A stretch of DNA of 64,000 nucleotides from Microbulbifer marinus (GTDB taxonomy: Bacteria > Pseudomonadota > Gammaproteobacteria > Pseudomonadales > Cellvibrionaceae): positions 922,458 to 986,457 of the forward strand of contig NZ_FNQO01000001.1 in assembly GCF_900107725.1 (NCBI RefSeq), read 5' to 3'. A program made the position numbers and the translations under genes. The notes beneath the pieces were generated by a model. It searched no databases and was not told where the DNA came from. It was given only the letters and a program-made list of their open reading frames with translations. Shown piece by piece: positions 35,743 to 46,841 of the stretch (its first letter is position 1; the number at the start of each line of letters is the position of its first letter).

Positions 35743-37671
35743 TTAATTTTCAGAAATAGACATACGGCCACGGCGCTCCACGTCCTGGCCGAGAATCTCG
35801 AGGAATGACTCAAAAGTCATGGTCCCAAGATCCTCACCGCTGCGTGTTCGCACGGCGACCGTCTGGCTTTCCACTTCCTTATCGCCGATCACCAGCAGAT
35901 AAGGAACACGCTGAAGCGTGTGCTCGCGGATTTTAAAGCCGATCTTCTCGTTTCTCAAGTCGGCGGCCGCGCGATACTGCAGATCACCGAGGCGCTGTTC
36001 CAAATCGCGACAGTAATCCGCCTGGCGGTCGGTGATATTCAGGATCGCCACCTGCTGCGGCGCCAGCCAGGTCGGGAAGGCGCCCTCGTAGTGCTCGATC
36101 AGGATACCGATAAAGCGCTCGAAGGAACCCAGCGCCGCACGGTGCAGCATGACCGGGGTCTGGCGCGAGCCGTCTTCCGCCACAAACTGGGCGTCCAGGC
36201 GGCCCGGCATGGAGAAGTCCACCTGAATGGTACCGCACTGCCATACACGGCCGAGGCAGTCCTTCAGGGAGAACTCGATTTTGGGTCCGTAGAAGGCACC
36301 CTCGCCCGGCAGCTCTTCCCACGGCAGGCCGGCGGCGTCCAGCGCGTCGGCCAGCGCCTTCTCGGCCTTGTCCCAGCTCTCGTCGGAACCGACACGCTGC
36401 TCCGGACGGGTGGAGAGGCGGTAGATAACGTCGTCGAAGCCGAAGTCCTTGTACACGGAGTGCAGCAGATCCATGAAATCGGACACTTCCGACTGGATCT
36501 GGTCTTCGGCGCAGAAGATATGACCATCGTCCTGCACGAAGCCGCGTACGCGCATCAGGCCGTGCAGGGAGCCGGATGGCTCGCTGCGGTGGCAGGAGCC
36601 GAACTCCGCCAGGCGCAGGGGCAGATCGCGGTAGCTGCGCAGGCCCTGGTTGAACACCTGCACGTGGCAGGGGCAGTTCATCGGCTTGATCGCGAACTGG
36701 CGCTCCTCACTGGTGAGGGTGAACATGTCGTCGCCGAACTTGTCCGCATGGCCGGATTTGCGCCACAGGGAGAAGTCCACCAGCTGCGGGGTCTTGATCT
36801 CCTTGTAGCCGTACTCGCGCTGACGGCGGCGCATGTACTGCTCGATGGTGCTGTAGATAGTCCAGCCGTTCGGGTGCCAGAACACCATGCCCGGCGCCTC
36901 TTCCTGAATATGGAAGAGATCGTATTTCTTGGCCAGCTTGCGGTGATCGCGCTTTTCCGCCTCTTCGATGCGGTGCAGGTAGGCCTTCAGGTCTTTCTTG
37001 TTGGCCCAGGCGGTACCGTAGACGCGCGTCAGCATCTCGTTGTTGGCGTCGCCGCGCCAGTAGGCGCCGGCCACCTTGGTCAGCTTGAACGCTTTCAGCT
37101 TGCCGGTGGACGGCACGTGCGGACCGCGGCACAGATCCTCGAAGTCGCCCTGCTTGTACAGGGAGATATCTTCGTTGGTGGGGATACTGGCGATGATCTC
37201 CGCCTTGTATTCCTCGCCCATCTCGCGGAAGTATTTCACCGCATCGTCACGCGGCAGCAGGCGGCGGCTGACCGGAATATCTTCCTTGGCCAGCTCTTCC
37301 ATACGCTTCTCGATTTTCTCCAGATCTTCCGGAGTAAACTGGCGCTCGTAGGCGAAATCGTAATAGAAGCCGTCTTCGATCACCGGGCCGATAGTTACCT
37401 GGGCGCCGGGATACAGTTGCTTCACGGCCTGCGCCAGCAGGTGCGCGGTGGAGTGACGGATAACCTCCAGCCCTTCCGGCTGGCGGTCGGTAATAATGGC
37501 CAGTTCCGCGTCGCGGTCGATCACATAGCTGGTATCGACTTCTTTGCCGTCAACCACACCGGCAAGGGCAGCTTTGGCCAGGCCTGGACCAATATCATTG
37601 GCGACGTCGTATACGGAAACCGGATTGGAGAATTCGCGACGGGAACCGTCGGGGAGAGTGACAACAGGCAT
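35743..37671 (-). CDS. thrS: Threonyl-tRNA synthetase
   Basis: 642 residues. TGS domain (1-60), editing domain with HxxxH ([11 protein letters not shown]) and zinc ligands, class II core with motif 2 [17 protein letters not shown] and motif 3, then an anticodon-binding domain. Charges tRNA-Thr and removes mischarged serine. infC follows 14 nt downstream of its stop. Confidence 0.97.
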   Translation of the reverse strand: MPVVTLPDGSRREFSNPVSVYDVANDIGPGLAKAALAGVVDGKEVDTSYVIDRDAELAIITDRQPEGLEVIRHSTAHLLAQAVKQLYPGAQVTIGPVIEDGFYYDFAYERQFTPEDLEKIEKRMEELAKEDIPVSRRLLPRDDAVKYFREMGEEYKAEIIASIPTNEDISLYKQGDFEDLCRGPHVPSTGKLKAFKLTKVAGAYWRGDANNEMLTRVYGTAWANKKDLKAYLHRIEEAEKRDHRKLAKKYDLFHIQEEAPGMVFWHPNGWTIYSTIEQYMRRRQREYGYKEIKTPQLVDFSLWRKSGHADKFGDDMFTLTSEERQFAIKPMNCPCHVQVFNQGLRSYRDLPLRLAEFGSCHRSEPSGSLHGLMRVRGFVQDDGHIFCAEDQIQSEVSDFMDLLHSVYKDFGFDDVIYRLSTRPEQRVGSDESWDKAEKALADALDAAGLPWEELPGEGAFYGPKIEFSLKDCLGRVWQCGTIQVDFSMPGRLDAQFVAEDGSRQTPVMLHRAALGSFERFIGILIEHYEGAFPTWLAPQQVAILNITDRQADYCRDLEQRLGDLQYRAAADLRNEKIGFKIREHTLQRVPYLLVIGDKEVESQTVAVRTRSGEDLGTMTFESFLEILGQDVERRGRMSISEN

Positions 37672-37771
37672 TGTACTTCCTTTCTATCAGTGGCGATCCC
37701 TACCAAAGACCGCGTGAATCAACTTGATGAGCTGGGGCTTCTGGCCCAGGTACGCAAGGCACCAAAAAAGA

Positions 37772-37848
<77 letters not shown>

Positions 37849-38014
37849 GTAACTTTGCAGTGGGGAACCCCGTGCTGCAGAGGACGCGAACTTTAGCACC
37901 GGTTTTTAGTGTTTTCAACAACTTAGTGAGCTTTTCGATCATCGAATTTGCCCGACAAAACGGTCGCCCCGCCGAACTCATGTCAACTGACCGGAGCCCG
38001 CTGCACAGAACCGT

Positions 38015-40021
38015 CTACTGCTCTTCTTTCAGGCTGGTGATCTCGTCGCGCAGCTTGGCCGCCGCCTCGAACTCCAGGTTCTTGGCATGGTTGTACATCT
38101 GCTCTTCGAGCTCCTCGATGCGCGCCCAGCGCTGCTTGTCGGACAGCGGTTTCTTCTCCGCCTTGTAGGCGCCCTTCCCTTCAGCCACCTTGCGGCGCCC
38201 TTTCGGCACCCCGGGCGCGATGGCACCCTCCATGATGTCGGCGACGCTCTTGCGGATTCCCCGGGGGGTAATGCCGTGCTCGGCATTGAACGCCATTTGC
38301 TTCTCGCGACGGCGCCGGGTTTCCTCCAGGGCGCGATCCATTGAAGCAGTGACTTTGTCTGCGTAGAGGATCGCTCGCCCCTGCAGGTTGCGTGCGGCGC
38401 GGCCGATGGTCTGGATCAGGGAGCGATCGGAGCGCAGGAAGCCCTCCTTGTCCGCGTCGAAGATGGCTACCAGCGCCACTTCCGGCATATCCAGGCCCTC
38501 GCGCAGCAGGTTGATGCCCACAAGCACATCGAACTCGCCGATACGCAGGTCGCGGATGATTTCCACCCGCTCCACCGTATCGATGTCCGAGTGCAGGTAG
38601 CGCACGCGCACGCCGTTTTCGCTGAGATATTCGGTCAAGTCTTCCGCCATGCGCTTGGTCAGCACAGTGATCAGCACCCGCTGGTCCGCATCGACGCAGC
38701 GGTGGATTTCCGACAGCGCGTCGTCCACCTGGGTCGACGCGGGGCGGATTTCCACCTCGGGATCCACCAGCCCGGTGGGGCGCACCACCTGCTCCACCAC
38801 CTGGCCGGCGTGTTCCGCCTCGTAAGGCCCCGGGGTCGCGGACACGAAAATAGTCTGCGGCGCCAGGTGCTCCCACTCCTCGAACTTGAGCGGCCGGTTG
38901 TCCAGAGCCGACGGCAGGCGGAAGCCGTACTCCACCAGCGTCTCCTTGCGCGAGCGGTCGCCGCGGTACATGCCGCCGATCTGCGGCACGGTGACATGGC
39001 TTTCGTCGACAAACAGCAGCGCGTCGTGCGGCAGGTAGTCGAACAAGGTGGGAGGCGGCTGGCCGGCGTCGCGCCCGGACAGATAGCGCGAGTAGTTCTC
39101 CACGCCGTTGCAGTAACCCAACTCCTGCATCATCTCCAGATCGTACTTGGTGCGCTGCTCCAGGCGCTGCGCCTCCAGCAGCTTGTCATTATCCCGCAAC
39201 TGCTTGAGCCGCTCATGCAGCTCGTCCTTGATCCGGTCGATGGCGCTGACGATGGTTTCCCGCGGTGTCACGTAGTGCGACTTCGGGAAGATGGTGATGC
39301 GCGGCACCTTCTTCAGCTGCTCGCCAGTCAATGGATCAAACAGCGTAATCTCCTCGATTTCCTCATCGAACAGCGACAGCCGCACCGCCTCCATATCCGA
39401 GTCCGCCGGATAGATGTCGATGATGTCGCCGCGCACCCGGTAGGTGGCGCGACGGAAGTCGGTATCGTTGCGGGTGTACTGCAGTTCCGCCAGCCGGCGC
39501 AGGATGGTGCGCTGATCCACCAGATCACCGCGATCCAGGTGCAGCACCATTTTCAGATATTTATCCGGATCACCCAGGCCGTAGATCGCGGAAACGGTTG
39601 CCACCACGATGACGTCGCGACGCTCGATCAGCGCCTTGGTGGCGGACAGCCGCATCTGCTCGATATGCTCGTTGACCGAGGCATCCTTCTCGATAAAGGT
39701 GTCCGATGACGGCACATAGGCTTCCGGCTGGTAGTAGTCGTAGTAGGAGACGAAGTACTCCACCGCATTCTTCGGAAAGAACTCCTTGAATTCCCCATAC
39801 AGCTGGGCGGCCAGGGTCTTGTTGTGGGCCATGACGATCGCCGGACGCTGCAGTCGCTCGACGACATTGGCCATGGTGAAAGTCTTACCGGAACCAGTCA
39901 CCCCCAGCAGCGTTTGGTGACTGAGACCATCCTCCACGCCCTCCACCAGCTGTTCAATTGCGGCTGGCTGGTCACCCGCCGGACTGTACTTGCACACCAC
40001 CTGAAATGGTCGCGACTCCAT
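38015..40021 (-). CDS. uvrB: Excinuclease ABC subunit B
   Basis: 668 residues from MESRPFQVV, the conserved family start; an in-frame start at 40087 would add 22 residues without homology. Walker [13 protein letters not shown], the [12 protein letters not shown] beta-hairpin that verifies DNA damage, DEAD-like motif (DESH), helicase motif VI (QTIGRAARN) and a C-terminal UvrC-binding UVR motif are all present. Acts in nucleotide-excision repair. Confidence 0.97.
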   Translation of the reverse strand: MESRPFQVVCKYSPAGDQPAAIEQLVEGVEDGLSHQTLLGVTGSGKTFTMANVVERLQRPAIVMAHNKTLAAQLYGEFKEFFPKNAVEYFVSYYDYYQPEAYVPSSDTFIEKDASVNEHIEQMRLSATKALIERRDVIVVATVSAIYGLGDPDKYLKMVLHLDRGDLVDQRTILRRLAELQYTRNDTDFRRATYRVRGDIIDIYPADSDMEAVRLSLFDEEIEEITLFDPLTGEQLKKVPRITIFPKSHYVTPRETIVSAIDRIKDELHERLKQLRDNDKLLEAQRLEQRTKYDLEMMQELGYCNGVENYSRYLSGRDAGQPPPTLFDYLPHDALLFVDESHVTVPQIGGMYRGDRSRKETLVEYGFRLPSALDNRPLKFEEWEHLAPQTIFVSATPGPYEAEHAGQVVEQVVRPTGLVDPEVEIRPASTQVDDALSEIHRCVDADQRVLITVLTKRMAEDLTEYLSENGVRVRYLHSDIDTVERVEIIRDLRIGEFDVLVGINLLREGLDMPEVALVAIFDADKEGFLRSDRSLIQTIGRAARNLQGRAILYADKVTASMDRALEETRRRREKQMAFNAEHGITPRGIRKSVADIMEGAIAPGVPKGRRKVAEGKGAYKAEKKPLSDKQRWARIEELEEQMYNHAKNLEFEAAAKLRDEITSLKEEQ

Positions 40022-40205
40022 AAACCCACCGCCAAAACCGTCTGAAAAGCAATCTGCGATTGTAGAGCCTGACCCCAGCCCCCACAAATGCCGACCGGCC
40101 CAGGACTATTCCGGCGCCAGCCCGAGCAAATTGCTGACTTTTTACCCAACAACCGCCCAAAAATAAATTCCCGACAAATCAATTAGTTAAAGTGCAAAAA
40201 AGGGG

Positions 40206-40234
40206 TTGACCTGCCCAGGGGGGCTATATAAGAT
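40206..40234 (+). promoter_or_regulatory. Promoter of tRNA-Asn
   Basis: -35 TTGACC, 17-nt spacer, -10 TAAGAT, followed by a GC-rich discriminator (ACGCGCC), the pattern of growth-rate-controlled stable-RNA promoters. The tRNA begins 47 nt after the -10 element. Confidence 0.65.
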
Positions 40235-40280
40235 ACGCGCCATCTGAACGGCACGGCACACACGCCAGCCGCTAAGAAAT

Positions 40281-40356
40281 TCCGCCTTAGCTCAGTTGGT
40301 AGAGCAAATGACTGTTAATCATTGGGTCGCTGGTTCGAGCCCAGCAGGCGGAGCCA
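40281..40356 (+). tRNA. tRNA-Asn(GTT)
   Basis: 76 nt with encoded CCA; acceptor TCCGCCT/AGGCGGA, anticodon loop CTGTTAA, T-arm GGTTCGAGCCC. Only rightward gene in this neighbourhood. Confidence 0.96.
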
Positions 40357-40362
40357 AACATG

Positions 40363-40397
40363 AAAGCCCTTAGCGAAAGCTAAGGGCTTTTTTCGTT
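40363..40397 (+). terminator. Terminator of tRNA-Asn
   Basis: AAAGCCCTTAGC - GAAA - GCTAAGGGCTTT followed by TTTTC, a 12-bp stem with U-run beginning 7 nt after the tRNA. Confidence 0.92.
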
Positions 40398-40441
40398 GTG
40401 TCCTTGCCAAGGTAGATCCTTGCGCCCCTCTTTCCCGATAC

Positions 40442-40470
40442 AAAAAAGCCCCACATTCCTGCGAGGCTCT
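40442..40470 (-). terminator. Terminator after the WbpM-like gene
   Basis: Leftward strand AGCCTCGCA - GGAA - TGTGGGGCT followed by TTTTTTG; nine pairs including two G-U. It lies 30 nt downstream of the 40500-42482 stop. Confidence 0.6.
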
Positions 40471-40499
40471 TCCGAAGACACACTGCCGATCACTACAGG

Positions 40500-42482
40500 T
40501 CAGCGACGCCCGACATCCGTTGGCAGCGGCAACCTTTCCACCTGCCCGACTTGCGGTGCCGGCATATTTTCGCGGCGCTGAGCCCAAACCACATCGACCA
40601 GGCTTTGTTTCGGTGAATAGTCTTTCACTGCCTCCAGCAGAATCCGGTGGACTTCCTCGCAGTCGTGCCGGCTGCACGCCTGTCGCAACTCGCCAATCAG
40701 CAACTGCAGCTTGTCAGTGCTGAGACGCTCCTCTTCGGCACGCATGATCATCGGGTGGTCGGTGCCGGATACGTTGTCGCCGAGCAGAAGCTCCTCGTAC
40801 AGCTTTTCTCCCGGGCGCAGGCCGGAGATCTGGATTTCGATATCGCCCTCCGGGTTCTCTTCATCGCGCACGGTGTGCCCCATAATCTGGATCAGCCGCC
40901 TGGCCAGATCGTGGATGCGCACCGGTTCCCCCATATCCAGAACAAACACATCACCATTGCGCCCCATACTGCCGGCCTGTAATACCAGCTGCGCGGCTTC
41001 CGGGATGGTCATGAAATAGCGTGTCACCTTGGGGTGCGTGACGGTCACCGGACCACCTGCATTAATCTGGTCAGTAAACAGTGGGATTACGGAGCCGGAC
41101 GAGCCGAGCACGTTGCCGAAGCGCACCATACAGACGCGGGTCTTGGTAAAACGGCGCCCGAAATCCTGACACAGCAGCTCGGCAAATCGCTTGGTCGCCC
41201 CCATCACATTGGTCGGCCGCACGGCTTTGTCGGTGGAGATCAGTACGAACTGCTCGACTCCAAACGCCTCGGCCGCCTCCAGCACGGAGAGAGTGCCGAG
41301 CACATTATTGTCCGCCCCTAAGACCACATTCTGCTCCACCAGCGGCACATGCTTGTACGCCGCCGCATGATAGATAGTGTGGATCGAGAAGCTCTCGATA
41401 ATCTCTGCCATGCGGGCGCGGTCGCGCACATCGCCGAGCAGTGCGGTCACCTTCAGCTGATGCCCCTCATCCAGCTGCTGCTGGTAGAGCTCCCGCTCGA
41501 TCTGATAAAGGGCAAACTCCGAGGTCTCCAGTAACACCAGGTGGGCGGGCCCCCACTGGGCGATCTGCCGGCACAGCTCCGAACCGATCGAGCCACCAGC
41601 ACCGGTGACCAACACCACTTTGCCGCTGATCGAGCTGGCGATCAGGGCCTTTTCCGGCTCAACCGGCGCACGACCGAGAATGTTCTCGTAGATCTGCGAT
41701 ACGTCTGAGACGCGCCCAGCGCCATCCACGAGCTCTTCCAGCCCCGGGATCACCTTCACTACCAGTCCGCGCTCGCGGAGCCCGCGGGTAATCTCCCGGC
41801 GGCGACGCTTGGGCACACCGGGCATTGCCAGCAGCACCTCGGCAATATCGCGCTCAGCGACTACGTCGAGAATATTGCTCGGGTTATAGACCAGCACGCC
41901 GTCAATCAGCGTCTTCTGCTTGGAGGCGTTATCGTCGAAAAACGCCACTGGCTTGTAAATTTCACCGTGTACCAAAGCTTTGTACAGCTGCAGACCAGCG
42001 GTACCCGCACCGTAAATTGCTACGCGGGTCTTGTGGATTTCCAGCGCCATCTGGTAATAGACACGCACCAGCCAGCGGGAGCCACCGACGGCGATAAGCG
42101 CAAAACACCAGTAGATGACCGGTACCGAGCGCGGCACCCCGGCGAAGGTAAGGTAGGAAGCTACCGCGAGCACCACGGCAGATGCAGTGACCCCCTGCAG
42201 CACGGCCACGATGGCCTGCTGCCCCATATAGCGGATAACGGTGCGGTAGAGGCCCAGGCGCAGAAAGATGAAACTACTGGAGCCGAGCGTCAGCGCCAGG
42301 CAGATCAGCATTTCCGCCTCCAGCGCCGGAGTGATCCCATTGACGCGGATCGCCATCGCCATGACAAAGGCGAGGCTCAACATCAATAGGTCGAAGAGCA
42401 GCATCAAAACCGGTTTGTGATGTTTTTGTACTATCCGCCAGATGCGTGTCACGCAGCCCCCAAATTTTCCCCATTTCCCCAC
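40500..42482 (-). CDS. Polysaccharide biosynthesis nucleotide-sugar 4,6-dehydratase (WbpM/CapD-like)
   Basis: 660 residues (start GTG at 42482 or 42452). Four N-terminal membrane helices, a CoA-binding-like Rossmann region (VAIYGAGTAGLQLYKAL) and the catalytic short-chain dehydrogenase domain with VLVTGAGGSIGSELC and the STDKAVRPTNVMGATK segment typical of membrane-bound UDP-GlcNAc 4,6-dehydratases. Makes a 6-deoxy-4-keto sugar for O-antigen or capsule. Follows a WecA-like transferase and an epimerase, the Pseudomonas wbp terminal gene order. Confidence 0.9.
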   Translation of the reverse strand: MGKWGKFGGCVTRIWRIVQKHHKPVLMLLFDLLMLSLAFVMAMAIRVNGITPALEAEMLICLALTLGSSSFIFLRLGLYRTVIRYMGQQAIVAVLQGVTASAVVLAVASYLTFAGVPRSVPVIYWCFALIAVGGSRWLVRVYYQMALEIHKTRVAIYGAGTAGLQLYKALVHGEIYKPVAFFDDNASKQKTLIDGVLVYNPSNILDVVAERDIAEVLLAMPGVPKRRRREITRGLRERGLVVKVIPGLEELVDGAGRVSDVSQIYENILGRAPVEPEKALIASSISGKVVLVTGAGGSIGSELCRQIAQWGPAHLVLLETSEFALYQIERELYQQQLDEGHQLKVTALLGDVRDRARMAEIIESFSIHTIYHAAAYKHVPLVEQNVVLGADNNVLGTLSVLEAAEAFGVEQFVLISTDKAVRPTNVMGATKRFAELLCQDFGRRFTKTRVCMVRFGNVLGSSGSVIPLFTDQINAGGPVTVTHPKVTRYFMTIPEAAQLVLQAGSMGRNGDVFVLDMGEPVRIHDLARRLIQIMGHTVRDEENPEGDIEIQISGLRPGEKLYEELLLGDNVSGTDHPMIMRAEEERLSTDKLQLLIGELRQACSRHDCEEVHRILLEAVKDYSPKQSLVDVVWAQRRENMPAPQVGQVERLPLPTDVGRR

Positions 42483-42518
42483 TCGCTGCCACCCTGCCCC
42501 ACACAGGGTGTCGACCGG

Positions 42519-43406
42519 TTATGCCAGGCCGAGCTTTGTAAGTGAGACCGCCAGTATAGACATACTCAGCATAAATCCCAGCTCCCAATACAGCGTTTGT
42601 TTCACCCCGATACGCAGCGCGCTGCGCTGGTAGAGATGTTCGCGATGCGCTTCCCACCAGCGTTTGCCGACCAACATCCTGCGCAGCAGCGTCAACGTGG
42701 CGTCCAGCCAGAAAGGCGCAAACACAAGAACAGGCACCAGCAAGCCGAAAGCGCCGCTCTGCCAGCCGTAAAGACTGACCCCAACGGCGGCCAGACCCAA
42801 TACTGTAGAGCCGGCATCGCCCAGAAAAATGCTGGCCGATGGCCAGTTGAAGCGCAGGAACACCAATGCACCGGCGACCAGCAACGCGCAGACACCAGCG
42901 AGATCGCCATGTCCGCGCAGCATCGCAATCAGCCCCAGCGACGCAAAGCCGATGACCGTCATGCTACCGGCCAGGCCATCCATACCATCCATAAAATTGT
43001 ACAGATTGATCATCCACACACCGCTGACTAACAGCAGCGGGTACCACCACCAGGCCAGCGCCTGCGGCAGTGCCCACAGCACCAGTGCCACCGCCAGCAA
43101 ATGCACAGAAAAGCGGATTCTTGCCGGGACGTGACGCAGGTCATCGATGGCGGATACCGCCAGCAGCAACACGAACCCTGCCGACAGCGCCAGGGGCGGT
43201 GAGATCGGGCTGACAGCCAGCGCCGCCAGGCATCCGGCCACCAGGGCCCAGCCGCCGGTGCGCGGTACCGGTGTTTCGTGCATGGAGCGATGGTTCGGCA
43301 GATCCAGCGCAAACTCACGCAGATTTGACAGTAACAGTGTGGTGATGGCGTAACTAACCACTACAGCCACCATCGCCGGGGCCAACCACCCCCCCATTAA
43401 CCCCAT
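42519..43406 (-). CDS. MraY/WecA-family glycosyl-1-phosphate transferase
   Basis: 295 residues from MGLMGGWLAP; the ATG overlaps the TGA of the upstream epimerase (TGATG), so a longer start at 43454 is unlikely. Ten or so membrane helices, with the family motifs PVPRTGG, DDLRH and NFMDGMDGLAG (Mg2+ and lipid-phosphate binding) and HREHLYQR. It attaches the first sugar phosphate to undecaprenyl phosphate and starts O-antigen synthesis. Confidence 0.9.
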   Translation of the reverse strand: MGLMGGWLAPAMVAVVVSYAITTLLLSNLREFALDLPNHRSMHETPVPRTGGWALVAGCLAALAVSPISPPLALSAGFVLLLAVSAIDDLRHVPARIRFSVHLLAVALVLWALPQALAWWWYPLLLVSGVWMINLYNFMDGMDGLAGSMTVIGFASLGLIAMLRGHGDLAGVCALLVAGALVFLRFNWPSASIFLGDAGSTVLGLAAVGVSLYGWQSGAFGLLVPVLVFAPFWLDATLTLLRRMLVGKRWWEAHREHLYQRSALRIGVKQTLYWELGFMLSMSILAVSLTKLGLA

Positions 43407-44332
43407 CAGGCAATACCCCGTAAAAACTGACTGTATCGCTCTTTCGCACGCCATGGCAGCGCGCGACGCAATCGCGCGGCACTATAAAGTTCGCTCTGCT
43501 CCAGCTCAAGTAAAGTGCGGACAATCGACAGGCGGCGCAGGGGGCGGGCGGGCGCCAGCAGCAGCGAGGTCAACCGCCTGCTGGTGCGTGCGCGCGCGCC
43601 AGTCAGGGCTTGAATGATGTTCGCCAAGTCGTAGTAATTGGGTTCCGCGGCAATAAAGACCTCCCGGTCACATTGCTCTGCCTGCGCCAGTAGAATAATT
43701 GCGCGGACCAGGTCCCCCAGGTGGATAAAGCTGCGGCGACCGCTGGCCGGCAGTATCGGGGCCAGGCGACCGAGCAAATGCAATCGCCCTCGCCAGCGCC
43801 CCGCCTTACCGCCGACTTCGGCGATTCCCTCGTCAACTCCATAAACGGCCGCTGGCCGGATCAGGTTGACTCGACAGCGGGATTGCTCGGACAGCAATTG
43901 TTGCTCCCCTAGCCACTTACTGCGCCCGTAGGCATCCTGGGCCGGCGAACCGCAATGCTCATCCGCAACCCGGCCCCCTGGCGGACACAGCGCTTTGACA
44001 CTGGAGAGATATGTAAAAGATTCGGCGCCGGCGGCTTCCGCACAGCGCAACAGCTCTAGCGGGCAATCACTATTCAGCCAGCGCGCGAGATCGGGTCGGC
44101 GCTCGCAGTCAGAGCGGCGGGCCATTCCTGCTGCGTAAACTACCCGATCCCCGGACTGGAAAAGAGAAGAGAAATCACCGTCGGGCGACAGTGACAGGGG
44201 CTGGTGATCACAATTTTGCGGGCCGCTGGGGGCACGGGACACGGACAGCACTCGCTGTCCACTAGAACTGAGGCGACGGCAAAGTGCCTCGCCAATGTAG
44301 CCAGTGCCGCCGATTACTACCCAACGCGCCAT
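43406..44332 (-). CDS. NAD-dependent nucleotide-sugar epimerase/reductase
   Basis: 308 residues from MARWVVIGGTGYIGEALC; an in-frame start at 44407 adds 25 non-homologous residues. Rossmann GGTGYIG at the N-terminus and the YGRSKWLGE segment containing the catalytic Tyr-x-x-x-Lys of extended SDR enzymes. Partner of the WecA-like transferase, resembling WbpV-type 4-keto reductases/epimerases that make UDP-sugar precursors. Confidence 0.85.
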   Translation of the reverse strand: MARWVVIGGTGYIGEALCRRLSSSGQRVLSVSRAPSGPQNCDHQPLSLSPDGDFSSLFQSGDRVVYAAGMARRSDCERRPDLARWLNSDCPLELLRCAEAAGAESFTYLSSVKALCPPGGRVADEHCGSPAQDAYGRSKWLGEQQLLSEQSRCRVNLIRPAAVYGVDEGIAEVGGKAGRWRGRLHLLGRLAPILPASGRRSFIHLGDLVRAIILLAQAEQCDREVFIAAEPNYYDLANIIQALTGARARTSRRLTSLLLAPARPLRRLSIVRTLLELEQSELYSAARLRRALPWRAKERYSQFLRGIA

Positions 44333-44419
44333 CTGTTGTCTTACCCGGATTTGTTCTTTGCCCGCCACACTAGCCGACAGTGACCCGCGGTACTGTCGAC
44401 TGTGCACGGATTTATGTTA

Positions 44420-44728
44420 CTAGAGTTGAATCCTGTCGCGATTCTTTTCCAACGTTGCCGTTCCTATTCCCTTGATCTCCAGCAACTGCTCGACCGACGT
44501 AAAGGGCCCTTTTTCCTCGCGGTATTTAACAATCAGCTCCGCACGCGCGGCGCCGACGCCATCGAGTTTTTCCGCCAGCTCGGCGGCCGAGGCACTGTTA
44601 ACATTGACCGTGATTGCGACCACCTGTGCTGTGTCAGTCTGCATGTCGTCGGCAACGGCAAGCGCCGAAGAGCAGACCATCAACAGGGCGGCGAAAAGGA
44701 TAGAAAATGATGTACGGATAGTGTTCAT
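44420..44728 (-). CDS. ComEA-like secreted helix-hairpin-helix protein
   Basis: 102 residues from MNTIRTSFSILFAALLMV with GGGAG site; cleavable signal peptide, then two helix-hairpin-helix motifs (VNSASAAELAEKLDGVGAARAELIV, VEQLLEIKGIGTATLEKNR). Such proteins bind DNA in the periplasm during natural transformation. Confidence 0.88.
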   Translation of the reverse strand: MNTIRTSFSILFAALLMVCSSALAVADDMQTDTAQVVAITVNVNSASAAELAEKLDGVGAARAELIVKYREEKGPFTSVEQLLEIKGIGTATLEKNRDRIQL

Positions 44729-44861
44729 AGCGAACTCCCAGTGAAGGTTAACTATTTTCACTTTGGGACTGCTGTTACTCCCCCAAGCCGCAACACTCTA
44801 CCAGCTCATCACACGCCTTTGGCTGCAAATTGATTACACGCCATTACAGTACGCGATCCGC

Positions 44862-45590
44862 TTATGCGCCCGCGCCGATCTCCGCCAGAATCTTCTGCAG
44901 TGACTGCATTGGATCAGCGGCGGCAGTGATCGGTCGACCGATCACGAGGTAGTCCGCACCCCACTCCAGCGCCTGAGCCGGAGTCACGATCCGCCGCTGG
45001 TCATCGGCGGCGGCGCCCGCCGGACGAATGCCCGGAGTAACTAACGCAAAGTTCGTGCCACACCGCTGACGCAAAGCCTCTGCCTCACGCGCCGAACAAA
45101 CGACCCCATCCAGACCGCACCGCTGCGCCAGAACGGCGAGGGACAGCACCTGCTCTTCCAGTGAACGCGCGATGCCTATGGCCGCCAACTCCTCGGGCGC
45201 GGTGCTGGTCAGCACGGTCACGCCAATCAATAACGGCCGCTGTTCGCCAAACGGCTGCAACGCCTCGGCCGCCGCCTCCATCATGCGCGCGCCGCCGCTC
45301 GCGTGGACATTCACCATCCAGACCCCCAGCTCTGCGGCCGCCTTTACCGCCGCAGCGACAGTGTTCGGGATATCGTGAAACTTGAGATCCAGAAAGACCT
45401 GAAATCCGCGCCCTACGAGATCCCTGACGAGCTGCGGCCCGGCAATGGTAAAGAGCTCTTTGCCAACCTTGACGCGACACAGGCCGGGATCAAGCCGATC
45501 TGCCATCGCCAGCGCAGCTTCGGCATTGTCATAGTCCAGCGCGACAACGACGGGGGAAGAAACCTGGGATTGCAAGGGTTTACCTCTCAT
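44862..45590 (-). CDS. pyrF: Orotidine 5'-phosphate decarboxylase
   Basis: 242 residues. The catalytic Asp-Lys-Asp motif [10 protein letters not shown] and the phosphate-binding VTPGIR are present. Last step of UMP synthesis. Conserved position after lapB. Confidence 0.96.
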   Translation of the reverse strand: MRGKPLQSQVSSPVVVALDYDNAEAALAMADRLDPGLCRVKVGKELFTIAGPQLVRDLVGRGFQVFLDLKFHDIPNTVAAAVKAAAELGVWMVNVHASGGARMMEAAAEALQPFGEQRPLLIGVTVLTSTAPEELAAIGIARSLEEQVLSLAVLAQRCGLDGVVCSAREAEALRQRCGTNFALVTPGIRPAGAAADDQRRIVTPAQALEWGADYLVIGRPITAAADPMQSLQKILAEIGAGA

Positions 45591-45644
45591 TGGCGCTCAT
45601 GTCGCGCCCAAAACAGTTAATTGGTTAATAGGGGGCCACACTGG

Positions 45645-46835
45645 TCACTCTCCCTCAACCCCCCTGACGGAGCGGACAGAGTCCCAGTGCTTGCAGCTGG
45701 GGCAGAGCCAGTGGAGCTGATTGCCGGAAAAACCGCAGTTGTTACAGCGGTAATGGGGGCGACTGGCGATCAATTGGTCGATCAGGGTTTTGAGCAGCGA
45801 CAGGTTTTCCCGCGCCCGGCCCTGAGTAGTGTCGATGTGCAGGTCAATAAAGTGCCCCAGGCCGCGCAGCGATGGGCGCAGCGCCAGCTGCTTGCCCATG
45901 AAGGCTGCAGCCGCCGCTTCACTTTCCTGACGATGGATTCTCTCGGTCAGCGCAATCAGCACACTGTTGGAGGGGTGTTCCCGCAGCAGCGACTCCAGGT
46001 AGCGATCCAGCCCCTTTTCATCACCAATTTCCTGATAGCAGGTAATCAGCAATTCCAGAATCTCCGGAATATAGTCCGGGTTCTGCTTCGGGATCCGCTG
46101 CAGCACCTTGATTGCCTCCCGCGGACGATTCAGCAGGTGCTCCAACCTCCCCCATAGCAGGTTGGCGCGCACAGAATTACGATCGTAACCGAGGGCAGCG
46201 TCTATATGCTTGCGCGCACTCAGGTAATCCTTATTTTTGATGGCTTCTTCCGCGAGCTCGCAGCAAAAGTGCGCCTGCACCGGCGCCCATTCGGGCGAAA
46301 GCCGCTTGAAGCGACGGCCGTGCAGCAGGTTCACCGCATGGATGGCTTTCGTCCACTCGCGCTCGTCCCGATAGACCTCGACCAGATGCTCGAGACTGGT
46401 ATTGCGTAGCTCAGAGGAGGTTTCGACCAACTCTTGTAACAACCGCTCGGCCCGGTCGAGCCAGCCAGCGGCAATATAATCGCGCGCCAGTTCGAGCTGG
46501 GCCTTCTGCTGACTGGCCCGCGCCAGACTCGGACGCGCCAGCAGATTCTGGTGCACGCGAATGGCTTGATCGTGTTCGCCGCGCTTGCGCAGTAAATTTC
46601 CCAGCGCCAGGTGCGTATCGAAGGTAGCACTGGTGACTTCAAGCGCATCGATAAATTTGTCGATGGCATCATCGTGACGCTCACTCAGCAGGTAGTTAAG
46701 GCCCGCCGCATAAGAGCGCGCCAGTGCCTGTTGCTGTTCACTGCAGTCCACCTTCTTTCTGGTACTCCTGCGCCCCAGCGTCCAACCGATGGCAATGGCG
46801 GCAAGCAGAAAAAAGAAAAACGTTAGGTCGAGCAT
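45645..46835 (-). CDS. lapB: Lipopolysaccharide assembly protein B
   Basis: 396 residues. N-terminal membrane helix (FFFFLLAAIAIGWTLG), a run of TPR repeats, and a C-terminal rubredoxin-type knuckle with two CxxC pairs (CNNCGFSG, CPSCKHWD). Controls LpxC turnover and hence LPS amount. Immediately follows lapA. Confidence 0.95.
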   Translation of the reverse strand: MLDLTFFFFLLAAIAIGWTLGRRSTRKKVDCSEQQQALARSYAAGLNYLLSERHDDAIDKFIDALEVTSATFDTHLALGNLLRKRGEHDQAIRVHQNLLARPSLARASQQKAQLELARDYIAAGWLDRAERLLQELVETSSELRNTSLEHLVEVYRDEREWTKAIHAVNLLHGRRFKRLSPEWAPVQAHFCCELAEEAIKNKDYLSARKHIDAALGYDRNSVRANLLWGRLEHLLNRPREAIKVLQRIPKQNPDYIPEILELLITCYQEIGDEKGLDRYLESLLREHPSNSVLIALTERIHRQESEAAAAAFMGKQLALRPSLRGLGHFIDLHIDTTQGRARENLSLLKTLIDQLIASRPHYRCNNCGFSGNQLHWLCPSCKHWDSVRSVRGVEGE

Positions 46836-46841
46836 CAGGCC